Source of the DNA: Blautia sp. MSJ-9
GTDB taxonomy: Bacteria > Bacillota > Clostridia > Lachnospirales > Lachnospiraceae
Reading direction: 5' to 3'
Assembly: GCF_018919065.1 (NCBI RefSeq)
Contig: NZ_JAHLQG010000006.1
Location: 1-64,000 of the forward strand
DNA: 64,000 bases
The position numbers and the translations under genes were made by a program. The notes below the pieces were generated by a model that was not told the DNA's origin, ran no database searches, and worked only from the letters and a program-made list of their open reading frames with translations. Positions 18,294 through 27,124 of the stretch are shown here, piece after piece. Position 1 is the first letter of the stretch; the number at the start of each line of letters is the position of its first letter.

Positions 18294-19036
18294 AAATATC
18301 AGTTGGAAAACTGCATCATATTGGAAGTCGAAAGTCACAGCAGGATAGTTTCGGAACGGTGACATTGGAAGATGAGACTGTGTTAGCTGTTCTTGCGGAT
18401 GGCATGGGTGGACTTTCAGATGGGGATAAAGTGAGTCAGATTCTGGTTTATACGATATTGAGTCAGTCAAAAAATGTTCTGAAGGAAGGGGTCATAGCAC
18501 CTTTATATCAGCTTGTCGGTATTGCAAATGATGTAGTGAATGCAGATAGTGATATAGGGCAGAATAGTGGCTCAACACTTCTGGTAGTATGGCAGAAGCA
18601 GAATCATTTTCAGTGGATTTCAGTAGGTGACAGCAGAATTTATCTCTATCGCGCAGGAAACCTGATTCAGATGAATTCAGAGCATGTTTATAAAAAAGAG
18701 CTACTGTTGTCAGCTGTAAACGGAGATATGAGTTACGAGAACGCATATACAGATGAACAGTCGGAATGCCTTACCAGTTATATGGGAATGGGGCGTTTAA
18801 GACATATAGAAGGCAGCTTGCGGGATGTGGAATTGGAGCCTGGTGACAGGATATTACTCATGAGTGATGGCGTTTTTAATACAATTTCTGAAAAGGAAAT
18901 TGCAGAAAGCGTTATTCGTGGAGGTGATGTAAAAAAGGCTGCAGAAATTATGCTGGAAGAAATTCTGAAAAAGAACAATCCTGTACAGGATAATTTTACT
19001 GCTGTTATTCTCGGCTGGGATTACGAGGGAATGTGA
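18290..19036 (+). CDS. PP2C-family protein phosphatase (1 of 3)
   Basis: This encodes 248 residues and removes phosphate from Ser/Thr using two metal ions. The motifs are seen in order: SRKSQQDSFG, the metal motif LADGMGGLSDG, WISVGDSRIYLYR, LLMSDGVFN, and the closing QDNFTAVILG. There is no membrane segment. The start overlaps the FHA gene stop, and a kinase-FHA gene follows after 6 bp, so writer, reader and eraser are made together. Confidence 0.92.
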   Translation: MKISVGKLHHIGSRKSQQDSFGTVTLEDETVLAVLADGMGGLSDGDKVSQILVYTILSQSKNVLKEGVIAPLYQLVGIANDVVNADSDIGQNSGSTLLVVWQKQNHFQWISVGDSRIYLYRAGNLIQMNSEHVYKKELLLSAVNGDMSYENAYTDEQSECLTSYMGMGRLRHIEGSLRDVELEPGDRILLMSDGVFNTISEKEIAESVIRGGDVKKAAEIMLEEILKKNNPVQDNFTAVILGWDYEGM

Positions 19037-19042
19037 TTTTGA

Positions 19043-20254
19043 ATGAGTGAATATGAAACAAGAAATGCATTGCTGTCTGGAAGCTGGTTAAAAGGAAGAT
19101 ATCAGATATTAAATCTTCTTGGTCATGGTGGCTTTGGGAATACTTACCGAGCGTATGATGCAAAATATCATGAAATGGTGGCAATAAAAGAATTGTATCC
19201 AAGTGGTTTTGTGTATAGGGATAGATATACCAGATATGTGATACCTGCGAAGGGAAGAGAACAGGTATTTGAAGTGTACAAAGGTAAATTTAAAAATGAA
19301 GCAGACATTATGCATGAGCTTCGAAATTATCCTAAGACATTAAAAGTTTATGATCGGTTTGCTTATGGAGGTACAGAATATTATGCTATGCAGTTTCTTG
19401 AAGGGGAAAATCTGAAAGAATATCTGATTCATAATGGTAAGATGACATGGCAGCAATTTGCACCTGTGATAAAAGAAGTCCTGGACATATTGAAAGTATT
19501 TCATCAAAAAGGATATATCCACAGAGATATTAAGCCAGATAATATTTTTCTGACGAGACAGGGAAAGATATATTTGATTGATTACGGAAATGTACGTGAC
19601 TTTGCGCATGCAGATCATTTTACAGAACTTTTAACAGATTATTTTGCACCACCTGAACAGTATTTAAATGATAGTGAACAAAAGGCATACACGGATATTT
19701 ATTCGTTATGTGCCACTATTTACTATTGTTTAAGTGGAAAGTTACCTCCAATAGCTCTTGCACGTACAGCAGATAAAAGAAGCGGGGAGGCAGATTCTTT
19801 GGTCCATTTGAGCGAAGTTACTGAGGATGTTCCGTCTCATGTGTCTGATGCAGTTCATAAGGGACTTCGGGTGGAAACTGAAAAACGTTTTCAAACGATA
19901 CAGGAACTGGAAAATGCTCTTTTTGACAGAAAAAAATTTGTAGAGAAACATAATTTAGAGAGAGCCATTTACTGTGTACATGGGATGTTGAAAGGAAATA
20001 AATTTCAGATTCCAAAAGGAAAAAATTTCTCCGTTGGGCGTGCAGCAGATATTCAATATCCCCAAAATGCAGTTGGAATCAGCAGGATTCAGTTTTATCT
20101 TTTTGTAGATTGGATGGGATATGTTTGGATTTTTGATCCGGATTCTACCAATGGTGTATCAGTAGACAATCAAAGAATCGCTAAAGAGACGTGGAAACAG
20201 ATTTCAACGGGGCAGATGATTTCATTTGTAAATGAAGTATATGAATTGGTGTAA
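19043..20254 (+). CDS. cytosolic Ser/Thr kinase with C-terminal FHA domain
   Basis: This encodes 403 residues. The kinase domain (~15-290) has GHGGFGNTY, Lys in VAIKELYP, HRDIKPDN (Asp162, with the canonical Lys164) and DYG in place of DFG. It is the only kinase here with the standard HRDxKPxN loop; the others have Ser in place of Lys. The FHA domain (~320-400) has FSVGRAADI and DSTNGVSV, but the His after the Ser-Arg is replaced (ISRIQF). It has no membrane segment, so it may relay signals among the membrane proteins or act on its own FHA ligands. Confidence 0.9.
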   Translation: MSEYETRNALLSGSWLKGRYQILNLLGHGGFGNTYRAYDAKYHEMVAIKELYPSGFVYRDRYTRYVIPAKGREQVFEVYKGKFKNEADIMHELRNYPKTLKVYDRFAYGGTEYYAMQFLEGENLKEYLIHNGKMTWQQFAPVIKEVLDILKVFHQKGYIHRDIKPDNIFLTRQGKIYLIDYGNVRDFAHADHFTELLTDYFAPPEQYLNDSEQKAYTDIYSLCATIYYCLSGKLPPIALARTADKRSGEADSLVHLSEVTEDVPSHVSDAVHKGLRVETEKRFQTIQELENALFDRKKFVEKHNLERAIYCVHGMLKGNKFQIPKGKNFSVGRAADIQYPQNAVGISRIQFYLFVDWMGYVWIFDPDSTNGVSVDNQRIAKETWKQISTGQMISFVNEVYELV

Positions 20255-20257
20255 ATT

Positions 20258-20287
20258 TGGTGCAGTTTGTATATACAGGCTGCACCA
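20258..20287 (+). other. intergenic hairpin without T tract
   Basis: TGGTGCAG (20258-20265) and CTGCACCA (20280-20287) form a perfect 8-bp stem between the kinase-FHA gene and the next PP2C gene. No T run follows, so full termination is unlikely. It may protect or separate transcript parts. Confidence 0.5.
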
Positions 20288-20312
20288 TAAATAAAACCAG
20301 AAAGGTTATAAA

Positions 20313-21035
20313 ATGATAACAATTGAAAGTTATTCTTCAAAAGGTGGAAAAAATAAAAATGAAGATACCTGTATGTTCTGTGTATATGAGAAAAATCTTG
20401 TAGCTGTGCTTGGAGATGGACTTGGAGGACATGGAGATGGGAAAAAAGCTTCAGAAATAGTATGCGAGCAGCTGGTGCAATGTGGTTCTGATAATGAAGA
20501 AGTTACAAAAGAACAACTAATTCATTCGTTTTCTGAAGCAAATGAACAGATTCTTGAGCAACAACAGAATGATTACCACATGAAGACAACAGCTGTATAT
20601 CTTTGCGTCAGTCTCGGTCGTGCAATTTGGGGACATATTGGGGACAGTAGATTATATCATTTTTTTAATGGAAAATTAGTGGATTATACACTGGATCACA
20701 GTATTGCACAGGTAGCAGTTAGCTTAAATGAGATTAGTCGTGATGAAATACCGGAATATCCGGGGCGAAGCAAGATATTTCATGCACTTGGTACAGCAGA
20801 AGAGGAGTTGAAATCAGTAAAATGTATTCAACTTGAACCAGGCGAGCATGCATTTTTACTATGTTCGGATGGTGTGTGGGAACTATTGTCAGATGAAAAG
20901 TTAACAGAACTTCTTGCTAAGTCATCTACGGCAGAAGAGTGGATAAAACTTATTCGACAAACGGTAGAAGAAAATATGCCGGAAAAGCATGACAATCATT
21001 CTGCAATTGCTGTGATGATACCGGAAAGGACTTAG
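20313..21035 (+). CDS. PP2C-family protein phosphatase (2 of 3)
   Basis: This encodes 240 residues, soluble. Its motifs are GGKNKNEDTC, the metal motif LGDGLGGHGDG, WGHIGDSRLYHF, LDHSIAQ, LLCSDGVWELL and HDNHSAIAVM. It is closer to the phosphatase at 59503 in the second locus (shared GLGGHG, WGHIGDSRLY and LDHS) than to the neighbour at 18290. The locus therefore carries two distinct PP2C lineages, perhaps with different substrates. Confidence 0.92.
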   Translation: MITIESYSSKGGKNKNEDTCMFCVYEKNLVAVLGDGLGGHGDGKKASEIVCEQLVQCGSDNEEVTKEQLIHSFSEANEQILEQQQNDYHMKTTAVYLCVSLGRAIWGHIGDSRLYHFFNGKLVDYTLDHSIAQVAVSLNEISRDEIPEYPGRSKIFHALGTAEEELKSVKCIQLEPGEHAFLLCSDGVWELLSDEKLTELLAKSSTAEEWIKLIRQTVEENMPEKHDNHSAIAVMIPERT

Positions 21036-21043
21036 ATAAAAGT

Positions 21044-22399
21044 ATGGAAAAAGGAAAGAATTTATTTTGGAAAATACTGACTATATTTTTGTTGTGTACA
21101 GTTTTGGGAAGTGTTTCTGTAAGTGCAGATGAATCGGCTGTAAATAAAGCAAGAAATGGCGTGGTTCGAATCGCTGCGATAGATGAAGAAAAGAATTATT
21201 TTGCTACAGGTACAGGATTTGGCGTTGGAAAATCAGGCGAAGCAACAGATACATTTGTTACGAATCGTCATGTTGTGGTCAATGAGGATGGTAATATTGT
21301 ACCAACATATATTATTTTAAGTGATGATGCAATTAGAATAGATTTTACAGAGTATGTAGATAAGAATGGGGAAATACAGAATGCGCAAAAAATTAATATT
21401 GATTATAGTAAATTGGAAGCCTGTACGGTTGTAGATATATCAGACGAATATCCGGATGTTGCAATTTTGAAAACAGAGAAAATAATTAGTGAAAGAGTTG
21501 CTTTGTCGTTAATGCATACAGATGACACTGTGGAGGCACAAAAAGTCTACGCATTAGGATTTCCAGGTGATGCAGATGAGTATTCAGATGCTTACGATAC
21601 AGATGGACAAACATATTCGGTATGTAGGCGAAGCATATTTGGAGCAGTTGAAAGTATTATCTCTACAGATGGAACAATTTCACGATTTACTACTCTTTCG
21701 TGGGCTGACAATAACAAAGTAATTCAAAGTACCGCAAAAATCAACCATGGAAATTCAGGGGGACCGTTGATTACAGAAGATGGCGCAGTAATTGGAATTA
21801 ATACATATGGTATAGGAGAGTCATTCTATTCAACTTCTATTTATATTGACTATGCAATGGATATGCTGGATGCAAATGGTATTTCTTACGATCTTTACAA
21901 AGCATCATTTCATTTTCCAGACTGGGCACTTCCATTGGGAATTTTTATTCTGGCGGCAGCAGTTATCGGGATTTTTCTGATATCCAGACAGAAGAAAATG
22001 AATGAAGAACATAAAGAAGAGATAAAAAAACTTGAAGCTGAACTTAATAAGAAACTGAACGAATGGCAGAATCATGTAAAACAAAAAGACAGCGGATACA
22101 GAATTAATGGAATCAGTGGTGTATTTGTTAAGAGAAGATTTGCTATTGGAGATGTGGTAACAGTCGGAAGAGGAAATGACTGTCAGTTACGGTACCCGGC
22201 AGACACAAATGGTGTCAGTGGTATGCATTGTAAGCTGGTAGTGAAAGATGGGAAACTTTTTGTGATAGATTACGGTTCAACTTATGGAACTTTTCTGGAA
22301 AAGGGAGATAGAATACCAAAAGATGTGTATGTAGAGCTTCCTGTTGGAGCCAAAATATATTTTGGTTCAAAAGAGCAGGGATTTCAGATTTCAAAATAG
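21044..22399 (+). CDS. HtrA-like trypsin-fold protease with membrane segment and cytosolic FHA domain
   Basis: This encodes 451 residues. A signal peptide (~1-29) precedes a chymotrypsin-type domain with a full triad: His76 in TNRHVVV, Asp138 in YPDVAIL and Ser238 in GNSGGPL. No PDZ domain follows. A membrane segment lies at ~295-315 (LPLGIFILAAAVIGIFLI), then a short coiled coil, then an FHA domain (~350-450) with TVGRGNDCQL, VSGMHCK and STYGTF. The active site lies outside the cell and the phosphothreonine reader inside. Kinase signalling could thus recruit or cluster a surface protease. It is 8 bp after the PP2C gene. Confidence 0.9.
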   Translation: MEKGKNLFWKILTIFLLCTVLGSVSVSADESAVNKARNGVVRIAAIDEEKNYFATGTGFGVGKSGEATDTFVTNRHVVVNEDGNIVPTYIILSDDAIRIDFTEYVDKNGEIQNAQKINIDYSKLEACTVVDISDEYPDVAILKTEKIISERVALSLMHTDDTVEAQKVYALGFPGDADEYSDAYDTDGQTYSVCRRSIFGAVESIISTDGTISRFTTLSWADNNKVIQSTAKINHGNSGGPLITEDGAVIGINTYGIGESFYSTSIYIDYAMDMLDANGISYDLYKASFHFPDWALPLGIFILAAAVIGIFLISRQKKMNEEHKEEIKKLEAELNKKLNEWQNHVKQKDSGYRINGISGVFVKRRFAIGDVVTVGRGNDCQLRYPADTNGVSGMHCKLVVKDGKLFVIDYGSTYGTFLEKGDRIPKDVYVELPVGAKIYFGSKEQGFQISK

Positions 22400-22444
22400 T
22401 GTTGTTTTAGCACTGGTGACGACTTGACAGGAAGGTAGGGTTTT

Positions 22445-23218
22445 ATGAGAAAAAGAAGAGTATTGATAATCTTTGCATTAATTTTAATGTTGAGTCAGAT
22501 ACTTTTTCTGCATGATAGAGTGTTGGCAGCAGGAGAAAAGCCTGATGAAACGGAAAAAGCATTTAGTGAAATTCAGGTTGAACAGATCAGTGAAGCTCCG
22601 GAAGAAAGTACAAAAGATAAGGATGAAGAGAAAGTTCAGGACTCTTTGTCAGAATCTGATGAGACTATAACTACAGATCAATCAAAACCTCAAAAAAATG
22701 CTAAAAAAGAACAGAAAAAAGAGCCAGAAACAGAAAACGAAATAGAATTGAAAACAGAACCAAATGGTATAAAGGTACATAATCTAAAAAAATATTCAGG
22801 ATATCTGGTAGTAGTATTTTTAATATTTGTTATTCTGTTATGTTTTATTATTTATAAAAAGAGAAGTAAGAAAAAAAATAATAAAATACCCAGTACAGAT
22901 TCTCAGGAGATGATAGGAACAGTTTATTTAGTTAATCAGAATGAGAGAATTGCAATTCCGGTTCGCAAAAAGGTAAAGTCTACAATTGGAAGTAAAGGAA
23001 AAGCGGATATTGCACTTGATGAAGATGCAGAATTGGCAGATATTCATATGACATTGTGGCATGATCAGGGAAGATACTGGATTGAAAAGCAACAGACAGA
23101 AAAGCCGTTAAAATTTAATGGAAGAGAACTTAAAAAGGGTGAGATTCGTGCGCTTTATAATCACGCAGTTTTAGAGATTGGAAACACAAGATATTGGTTT
23201 ATAGATGAGGAGGGATGA
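22445..23218 (+). CDS. membrane protein with degenerate FHA-like cytosolic domain
   Basis: This encodes 257 residues. A signal peptide or anchor (~1-28) precedes a highly charged Glu/Lys/Gln-rich outside stretch with no clear fold. A membrane segment is at ~118-138 (YLVVVFLIFVILLCFIIY). The cytosolic domain (~155-257) has the FHA outline (TIGSKGKADIALDEDAEL, KFNGREL) but lacks the GR, S-R-x-H and S-x-N-G residues needed for phosphothreonine binding. It may be a structural partner. Its stop runs into the ribosome binding site of the next gene, so the two are coupled. Confidence 0.7.
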   Translation: MRKRRVLIIFALILMLSQILFLHDRVLAAGEKPDETEKAFSEIQVEQISEAPEESTKDKDEEKVQDSLSESDETITTDQSKPQKNAKKEQKKEPETENEIELKTEPNGIKVHNLKKYSGYLVVVFLIFVILLCFIIYKKRSKKKNNKIPSTDSQEMIGTVYLVNQNERIAIPVRKKVKSTIGSKGKADIALDEDAELADIHMTLWHDQGRYWIEKQQTEKPLKFNGRELKKGEIRALYNHAVLEIGNTRYWFIDEEG

Positions 23219-23220
23219 AA

Positions 23221-24876
23221 ATGAAAAAAATAAGATATATTCTGATTTGGGTGATGGTGTTATTGGTGACTACATTTCCAGTATCAGCAGCAGCCAACAA
23301 ACGAATGATTCAGGAATGCATTACGGATGGAAGCAAAATACAGCTTTATACTTATGTAGAGGAAGGAGATAAAGCAGAATATTCTGCAAATCTTTCAGGA
23401 ATAAATCTTTCTGCACCAAAGGTAAAATCAACAGAAAAGAATGCAGTTACCTGGTATATCCTTCTGGATATTTCGGGTTCAATGAAAGGAACTCCGTTTG
23501 ATTGTGCAAAGGAGATTATTCAGACAATCACTGATAACATGACTGATAAAGATAATATGGTTATTGCAACAATGGGTGATACAATTCTTCCCTCTTCTTT
23601 TATGACAGATCAGTCAGAGATTTCCTCATATCTTGCAGGATTAGAGGTAACGAAAGAAGATACAAATCTTTATACTGGAATTGTAGAAAGTATGGAGGAG
23701 CTGGCGAGCAATACTTCAGTAAAAACAAAAAAATGTCTGGTCATTCTTTCAGATGGTCATAATGATCAGAAAAAAGGTTCTACGGAGAAGGAAGCGACAA
23801 GTGTTGTAAAAGAGCAGACAGTTCCGGTTTTTACGGTGGCAACATTATATGATAATCCATCGAATGAGGCAAATGAATACGCAGATATTCTTGGAAGCTT
23901 TGCAAGAGATTCTTTAGGTGGACAGCATTATGTTCCGGTTGTTGAGAACATTTCGGCATCAGATGTTGGAAAGAGTATTGTTGAAAATATGCATAAAGTT
24001 CAGAAGGTTGTTTTTGATTTATCTGATCTTTCAAATGAAGATCTGCTTAAGCTTGATCAGAAGAATGAAGATACAATGACATTACGTTTATCTTGTCTTG
24101 TAAACGGAGAAAAGAGCTATGAAGATACAATTAATATTTTTAGGGATACAATAGAAATAAAACCTGTAGAAACTGAAGAAGAAGCGGTATCTGAAATGAA
24201 TACCGAAGAGCCAGAAACAGTACCTGAACAAACGGTAGAGGCAGAGATACCAGAGGAAAAAGATACGGAAGAGCCGGAGACTGTGCCTGAAGAAAAAGCA
24301 GAAGAGGAAATAAGAGTATCAGAAGAAAATAGTTCATTATTATCTGCATATCGTACATATATCTGTGCAGGCGTTGCGGTTTTATTAATTATAAGTGTGA
24401 TTTTGATCGTTAGAAAACAGAAGAAAAAAGGGAATAATCCTCCTATTAAAGAACCATCAGAGGAAGAAAAGGATGATATTCCTATTACAGACTCTTTAGA
24501 GAAAGAAAGTGATAATAATTCTGAGATAAATCCGAATAATGAAGAAATAATTCCACCAGCATACAGATTACAAATAGTAGTTATAGGTGATAGCAATGTG
24601 AAATTCCAATATTTGTTTGATATGAATAAACCATTTACCATGGGACGTGATGACAGATCAGATATGAAACTGATTCAGAATGATATGAAGCTGTCCGGTC
24701 AGAACTGTCAGATGGTTTATAATGGAACGGAGATGTATATTACTGATATTTCAACAAATGGAATTGCATTAGAAGGTGTAAAACTTATTAAAAATCAACC
24801 AACAGAAATTACAAATAACAGTAAAGTTCGAATGGGAAGTTATGAATATCGCTTTAGCTGGATGAGGAATGAATAA
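23221..24876 (+). CDS. outside VWA domain / membrane / cytosolic FHA protein
   Basis: This encodes 551 residues. The ATG at 23221 is preferred over the one at 23215 because GAGGAGGG lies 6 bases before it. A signal peptide (~1-25) precedes a VWA domain with the MIDAS motif ILLDISGSM (Asp ~82), which usually binds proteins through a metal ion. A long Glu/Pro-rich spacer (~310-370) follows. A membrane segment is at ~379-398, then FHA at ~467-547 (FTMGRDDRSD, ISTNGIAL). The FHA has LSGQNCQ where S-R-x-H is expected, so phosphothreonine binding may be weak. A paralogue with a canonical FHA lies at 60958. Confidence 0.88.
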   Translation: MKKIRYILIWVMVLLVTTFPVSAAANKRMIQECITDGSKIQLYTYVEEGDKAEYSANLSGINLSAPKVKSTEKNAVTWYILLDISGSMKGTPFDCAKEIIQTITDNMTDKDNMVIATMGDTILPSSFMTDQSEISSYLAGLEVTKEDTNLYTGIVESMEELASNTSVKTKKCLVILSDGHNDQKKGSTEKEATSVVKEQTVPVFTVATLYDNPSNEANEYADILGSFARDSLGGQHYVPVVENISASDVGKSIVENMHKVQKVVFDLSDLSNEDLLKLDQKNEDTMTLRLSCLVNGEKSYEDTINIFRDTIEIKPVETEEEAVSEMNTEEPETVPEQTVEAEIPEEKDTEEPETVPEEKAEEEIRVSEENSSLLSAYRTYICAGVAVLLIISVILIVRKQKKKGNNPPIKEPSEEEKDDIPITDSLEKESDNNSEINPNNEEIIPPAYRLQIVVIGDSNVKFQYLFDMNKPFTMGRDDRSDMKLIQNDMKLSGQNCQMVYNGTEMYITDISTNGIALEGVKLIKNQPTEITNNSKVRMGSYEYRFSWMRNE

Positions 24877-24878
24877 GA

Positions 24879-26195
24879 ATGGGAGTTAAGGACTTATATA
24901 ATAAGCTATTAAATAAACCGGAAGATGTAACGTGGGTGGATTTTTTCTCGGATTTTTATAAAAAACATTCAAAATCTGATAAGGAGTTAATTGTTTCAGC
25001 TGGAGAAATGTATGATTCCAAAAGTAGAGAATATCTTCTTAGTGTTTGGCAGAAACCTTGGTTATTTTATACGGTTTTAAAATACGGTCTGGGTGTCTGT
25101 GGCATAATTTATGTGGCTTTATATTTGTTAATAGAATATATTGGTAGCATTAATATTCCGGCGATTAATTTGTTTGTGATTATGGCTTTTCCTTTATTAC
25201 CTCCAATTGTAGTAATGATTTTTTTCTGGGAATTAAATATTCCCAGAAATATTTCATTATTGCAATTGATAGGAATATTTTTAGCAGGTGGATTTCTTTC
25301 GCTTGTGGCAACTGCATTTATGAGTAAAGATATTCCTGTAAAAGAGGTGGCGTATGCTCCTTTTATTGAAGAGCCGGCAAAGCTTCTGATTGCTGTTGGA
25401 TTTTTGGTTCTGCTTAATAAGAAGCCTAAATTTAGAATTTGGGGATTAACAGGATTAGTAATTGGAGCAGCAGTAGGTGCAGGCTTTGGTGGATTTGAGT
25501 CTGTTCAATATGGCATTGTAGAAAATGTGAAAATATTACATGTAGAATTTTTGAGATCAATAGATAAGAACAATTTAGTTTTTCTTTTTCAGAATCAATT
25601 GTTAAGAGGAATTTGGGCGATGGCAGGGCATACACTTTTTTGTGCACCGTATACGGCGGCAGTTGCTTTGCATACAGAAAACGGAAAAATTACAGAAAAA
25701 TCTTTCTTTAATAAAGATTTTGGAATTGCATTTGGAACCAGCTTTGTATGTCATTTTATCTGGAATAGTATTAATAGAACTCCTGTTTTTATTATCATTA
25801 CGATTGTACTTTGGATGAATTCACTTACAATTGTAAAAAAGTCGTTTATTCAGTTTTTGAAATCAAATGGAAATACAGAAGTTGGGGGATATTTATTACA
25901 GGGAATTACAGGACCACTTGCCGGACATAAATTGTCAATAAAGGAAACAGTATTAATTGGAAGGTCTTCTAAATGTGATATATGTCTGCCGAATAATACT
26001 CAGGGGGTTAGTGGAACTCATTGTAGAATTGTAAGTGAAAATAATCAATTATTTATTACTGACGTTGATTCCACCTATGGAACATATGTAAATAATATAA
26101 AGATTCAGCCCAAAGTCTATCAGAGACTGAGGAATGGAGATCGCATTGCATTGGGGTCAACAGCAGTTGTTTTTGATATATGCCAGGAATGTTGA
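24879..26195 (+). CDS. PrsW-type intramembrane protease with C-terminal FHA domain
   Basis: This encodes 438 residues. About eight membrane segments fill residues ~60-335. PrsW signatures are seen: APFIEEPAKLL (Glu164, Glu165), a GFGGFESVQYG segment, MAGHTLFC (His251) and VCHFIWN (His292). PrsW proteases cut membrane anti-sigma factors (RsiW in Bacillus). The FHA domain (~340-436) has LIGRSSKCDI, VSGTHCR and STYGTYV, with all key residues kept. This suggests that cleavage in the membrane is targeted by threonine phosphorylation. Possible substrates include the anti-sigma factor at 2676 or the membrane-FHA proteins; none is shown. Confidence 0.88.
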   Translation: MGVKDLYNKLLNKPEDVTWVDFFSDFYKKHSKSDKELIVSAGEMYDSKSREYLLSVWQKPWLFYTVLKYGLGVCGIIYVALYLLIEYIGSINIPAINLFVIMAFPLLPPIVVMIFFWELNIPRNISLLQLIGIFLAGGFLSLVATAFMSKDIPVKEVAYAPFIEEPAKLLIAVGFLVLLNKKPKFRIWGLTGLVIGAAVGAGFGGFESVQYGIVENVKILHVEFLRSIDKNNLVFLFQNQLLRGIWAMAGHTLFCAPYTAAVALHTENGKITEKSFFNKDFGIAFGTSFVCHFIWNSINRTPVFIIITIVLWMNSLTIVKKSFIQFLKSNGNTEVGGYLLQGITGPLAGHKLSIKETVLIGRSSKCDICLPNNTQGVSGTHCRIVSENNQLFITDVDSTYGTYVNNIKIQPKVYQRLRNGDRIALGSTAVVFDICQEC

Positions 26196-26246
26196 CTTTT
26201 AAATAGAAAATAGTGATATTCCAAATATAACCAGAAGAATGAATAT

Positions 26247-26357
26247 GAAAAAGGGTTGCGTTTAAGAACTTAAACTATGTTCATCAAAAGGAAGGGGTGA
26301 GGACGAATACAGAGAAAATACCTGAAACAGTAAAATAATGGATGTAAGAAAGGATGG
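26247..26357 (+). repeat. conserved leader before secreted gene, copy 1
   Basis: This ~110-nt stretch, from GAAAAAGGGTTGC to AAGAAAGGATGG, is closely matched in order and length by 30249-30361 before another secreted-protein gene. Shared blocks include AAAAGGAAGGGG-like, GAAACAGTAAAA-like and AAGAAAGGATGG, the last acting as ribosome binding site. It may be a common 5' leader. Confidence 0.6.
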
Positions 26358-26365
26358 GAAATGGT

Positions 26366-27094
26366 ATGAAAAAAATGTTAAGAAAACGTGCAATGGTTTT
26401 AGCGTTAGTTTTCAGTATGTTAGCAGGTGTATTTGGATTCACAGAAAATGCGTATGCGAAAGCTTATTCGTGGATGGATACTGCAACCCTGCTTCCGGCA
26501 GAAACAGCCATGGGAGGTGTGTTCACCAGAACAGGAGAAAAAATTTATTATATCTCTGTTCCTGAAACTATGGATATTAATTTATGTGTTGGAGTTCCCG
26601 GAACAAAAACAGCAGGTGTGTTGATTTATGGCAGCAACGGAAAAACTCTGAAATCATTTTACGGTAGTAAACAGTGGAGTTATTCCAAGAAGAACGGAAT
26701 TAACTTCTTTGAATACAGTGCAAGATTTTCAAAAGGTGTGTATTATATTGGAATTAAAAATTTTGGAAGTATTTCCAAATATGCTTTAACATATTCTGCT
26801 AAACTTGCCAAAAAAGTAAATTTAAAGAATTTAAAGAGATATTCATCAACTTCAACGATAATTACCTGGACAAAACTTAGTTCCGTGACAGGTTATGAAG
26901 TTTATCGTGCGACATCTTTAAATGGAACTTATAAACGTATAGCGACTGCATCATCCTCCAGAAACTATTATATTGACAGGTCCATAACAAATGGAAGGAG
27001 CTATTATTATTTTGTCAAAGCATACAGAATGATTAATGGAAAGAAAATTTATTCATATAGCTCAGCGATAGGAAGAATAACCTTATCAAGATGA
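26366..27094 (+). CDS. secreted protein with C-terminal FnIII-like domain
   Basis: This encodes 242 residues. The ATG at 26366 is chosen because the ribosome binding site and spacing match the homologous leader at 30371. A signal peptide (~1-30, ending NAYA) precedes a ~120-residue beta-rich domain (IYYISVPETMDINLCVGVPG, KSFYGSKQWSYSKKNGINFF, YYIGIKNFGS) that resembles bacterial pre-peptidase-type domains. An FnIII-like module follows (~160-240: VTGYEVYRATSLNGTYKRIA). The same FnIII type occurs in the protease at 31343. No catalytic residues are seen. It is probably a surface or secreted binding protein. Confidence 0.75.
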   Translation: MKKMLRKRAMVLALVFSMLAGVFGFTENAYAKAYSWMDTATLLPAETAMGGVFTRTGEKIYYISVPETMDINLCVGVPGTKTAGVLIYGSNGKTLKSFYGSKQWSYSKKNGINFFEYSARFSKGVYYIGIKNFGSISKYALTYSAKLAKKVNLKNLKRYSSTSTIITWTKLSSVTGYEVYRATSLNGTYKRIATASSSRNYYIDRSITNGRSYYYFVKAYRMINGKKIYSYSSAIGRITLSR

Positions 27095-27124
27095 CAGACA
27101 CGCAGAGTATGGAGGAAATAGCAG

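Noticed and set aside
16252-26195. Tellurite-resistance (Ter) cluster
   Set aside because: VWA, PP2C and kinase resemble the TerY-P triad, but no TerD/TerC-like proteins are present in the window.
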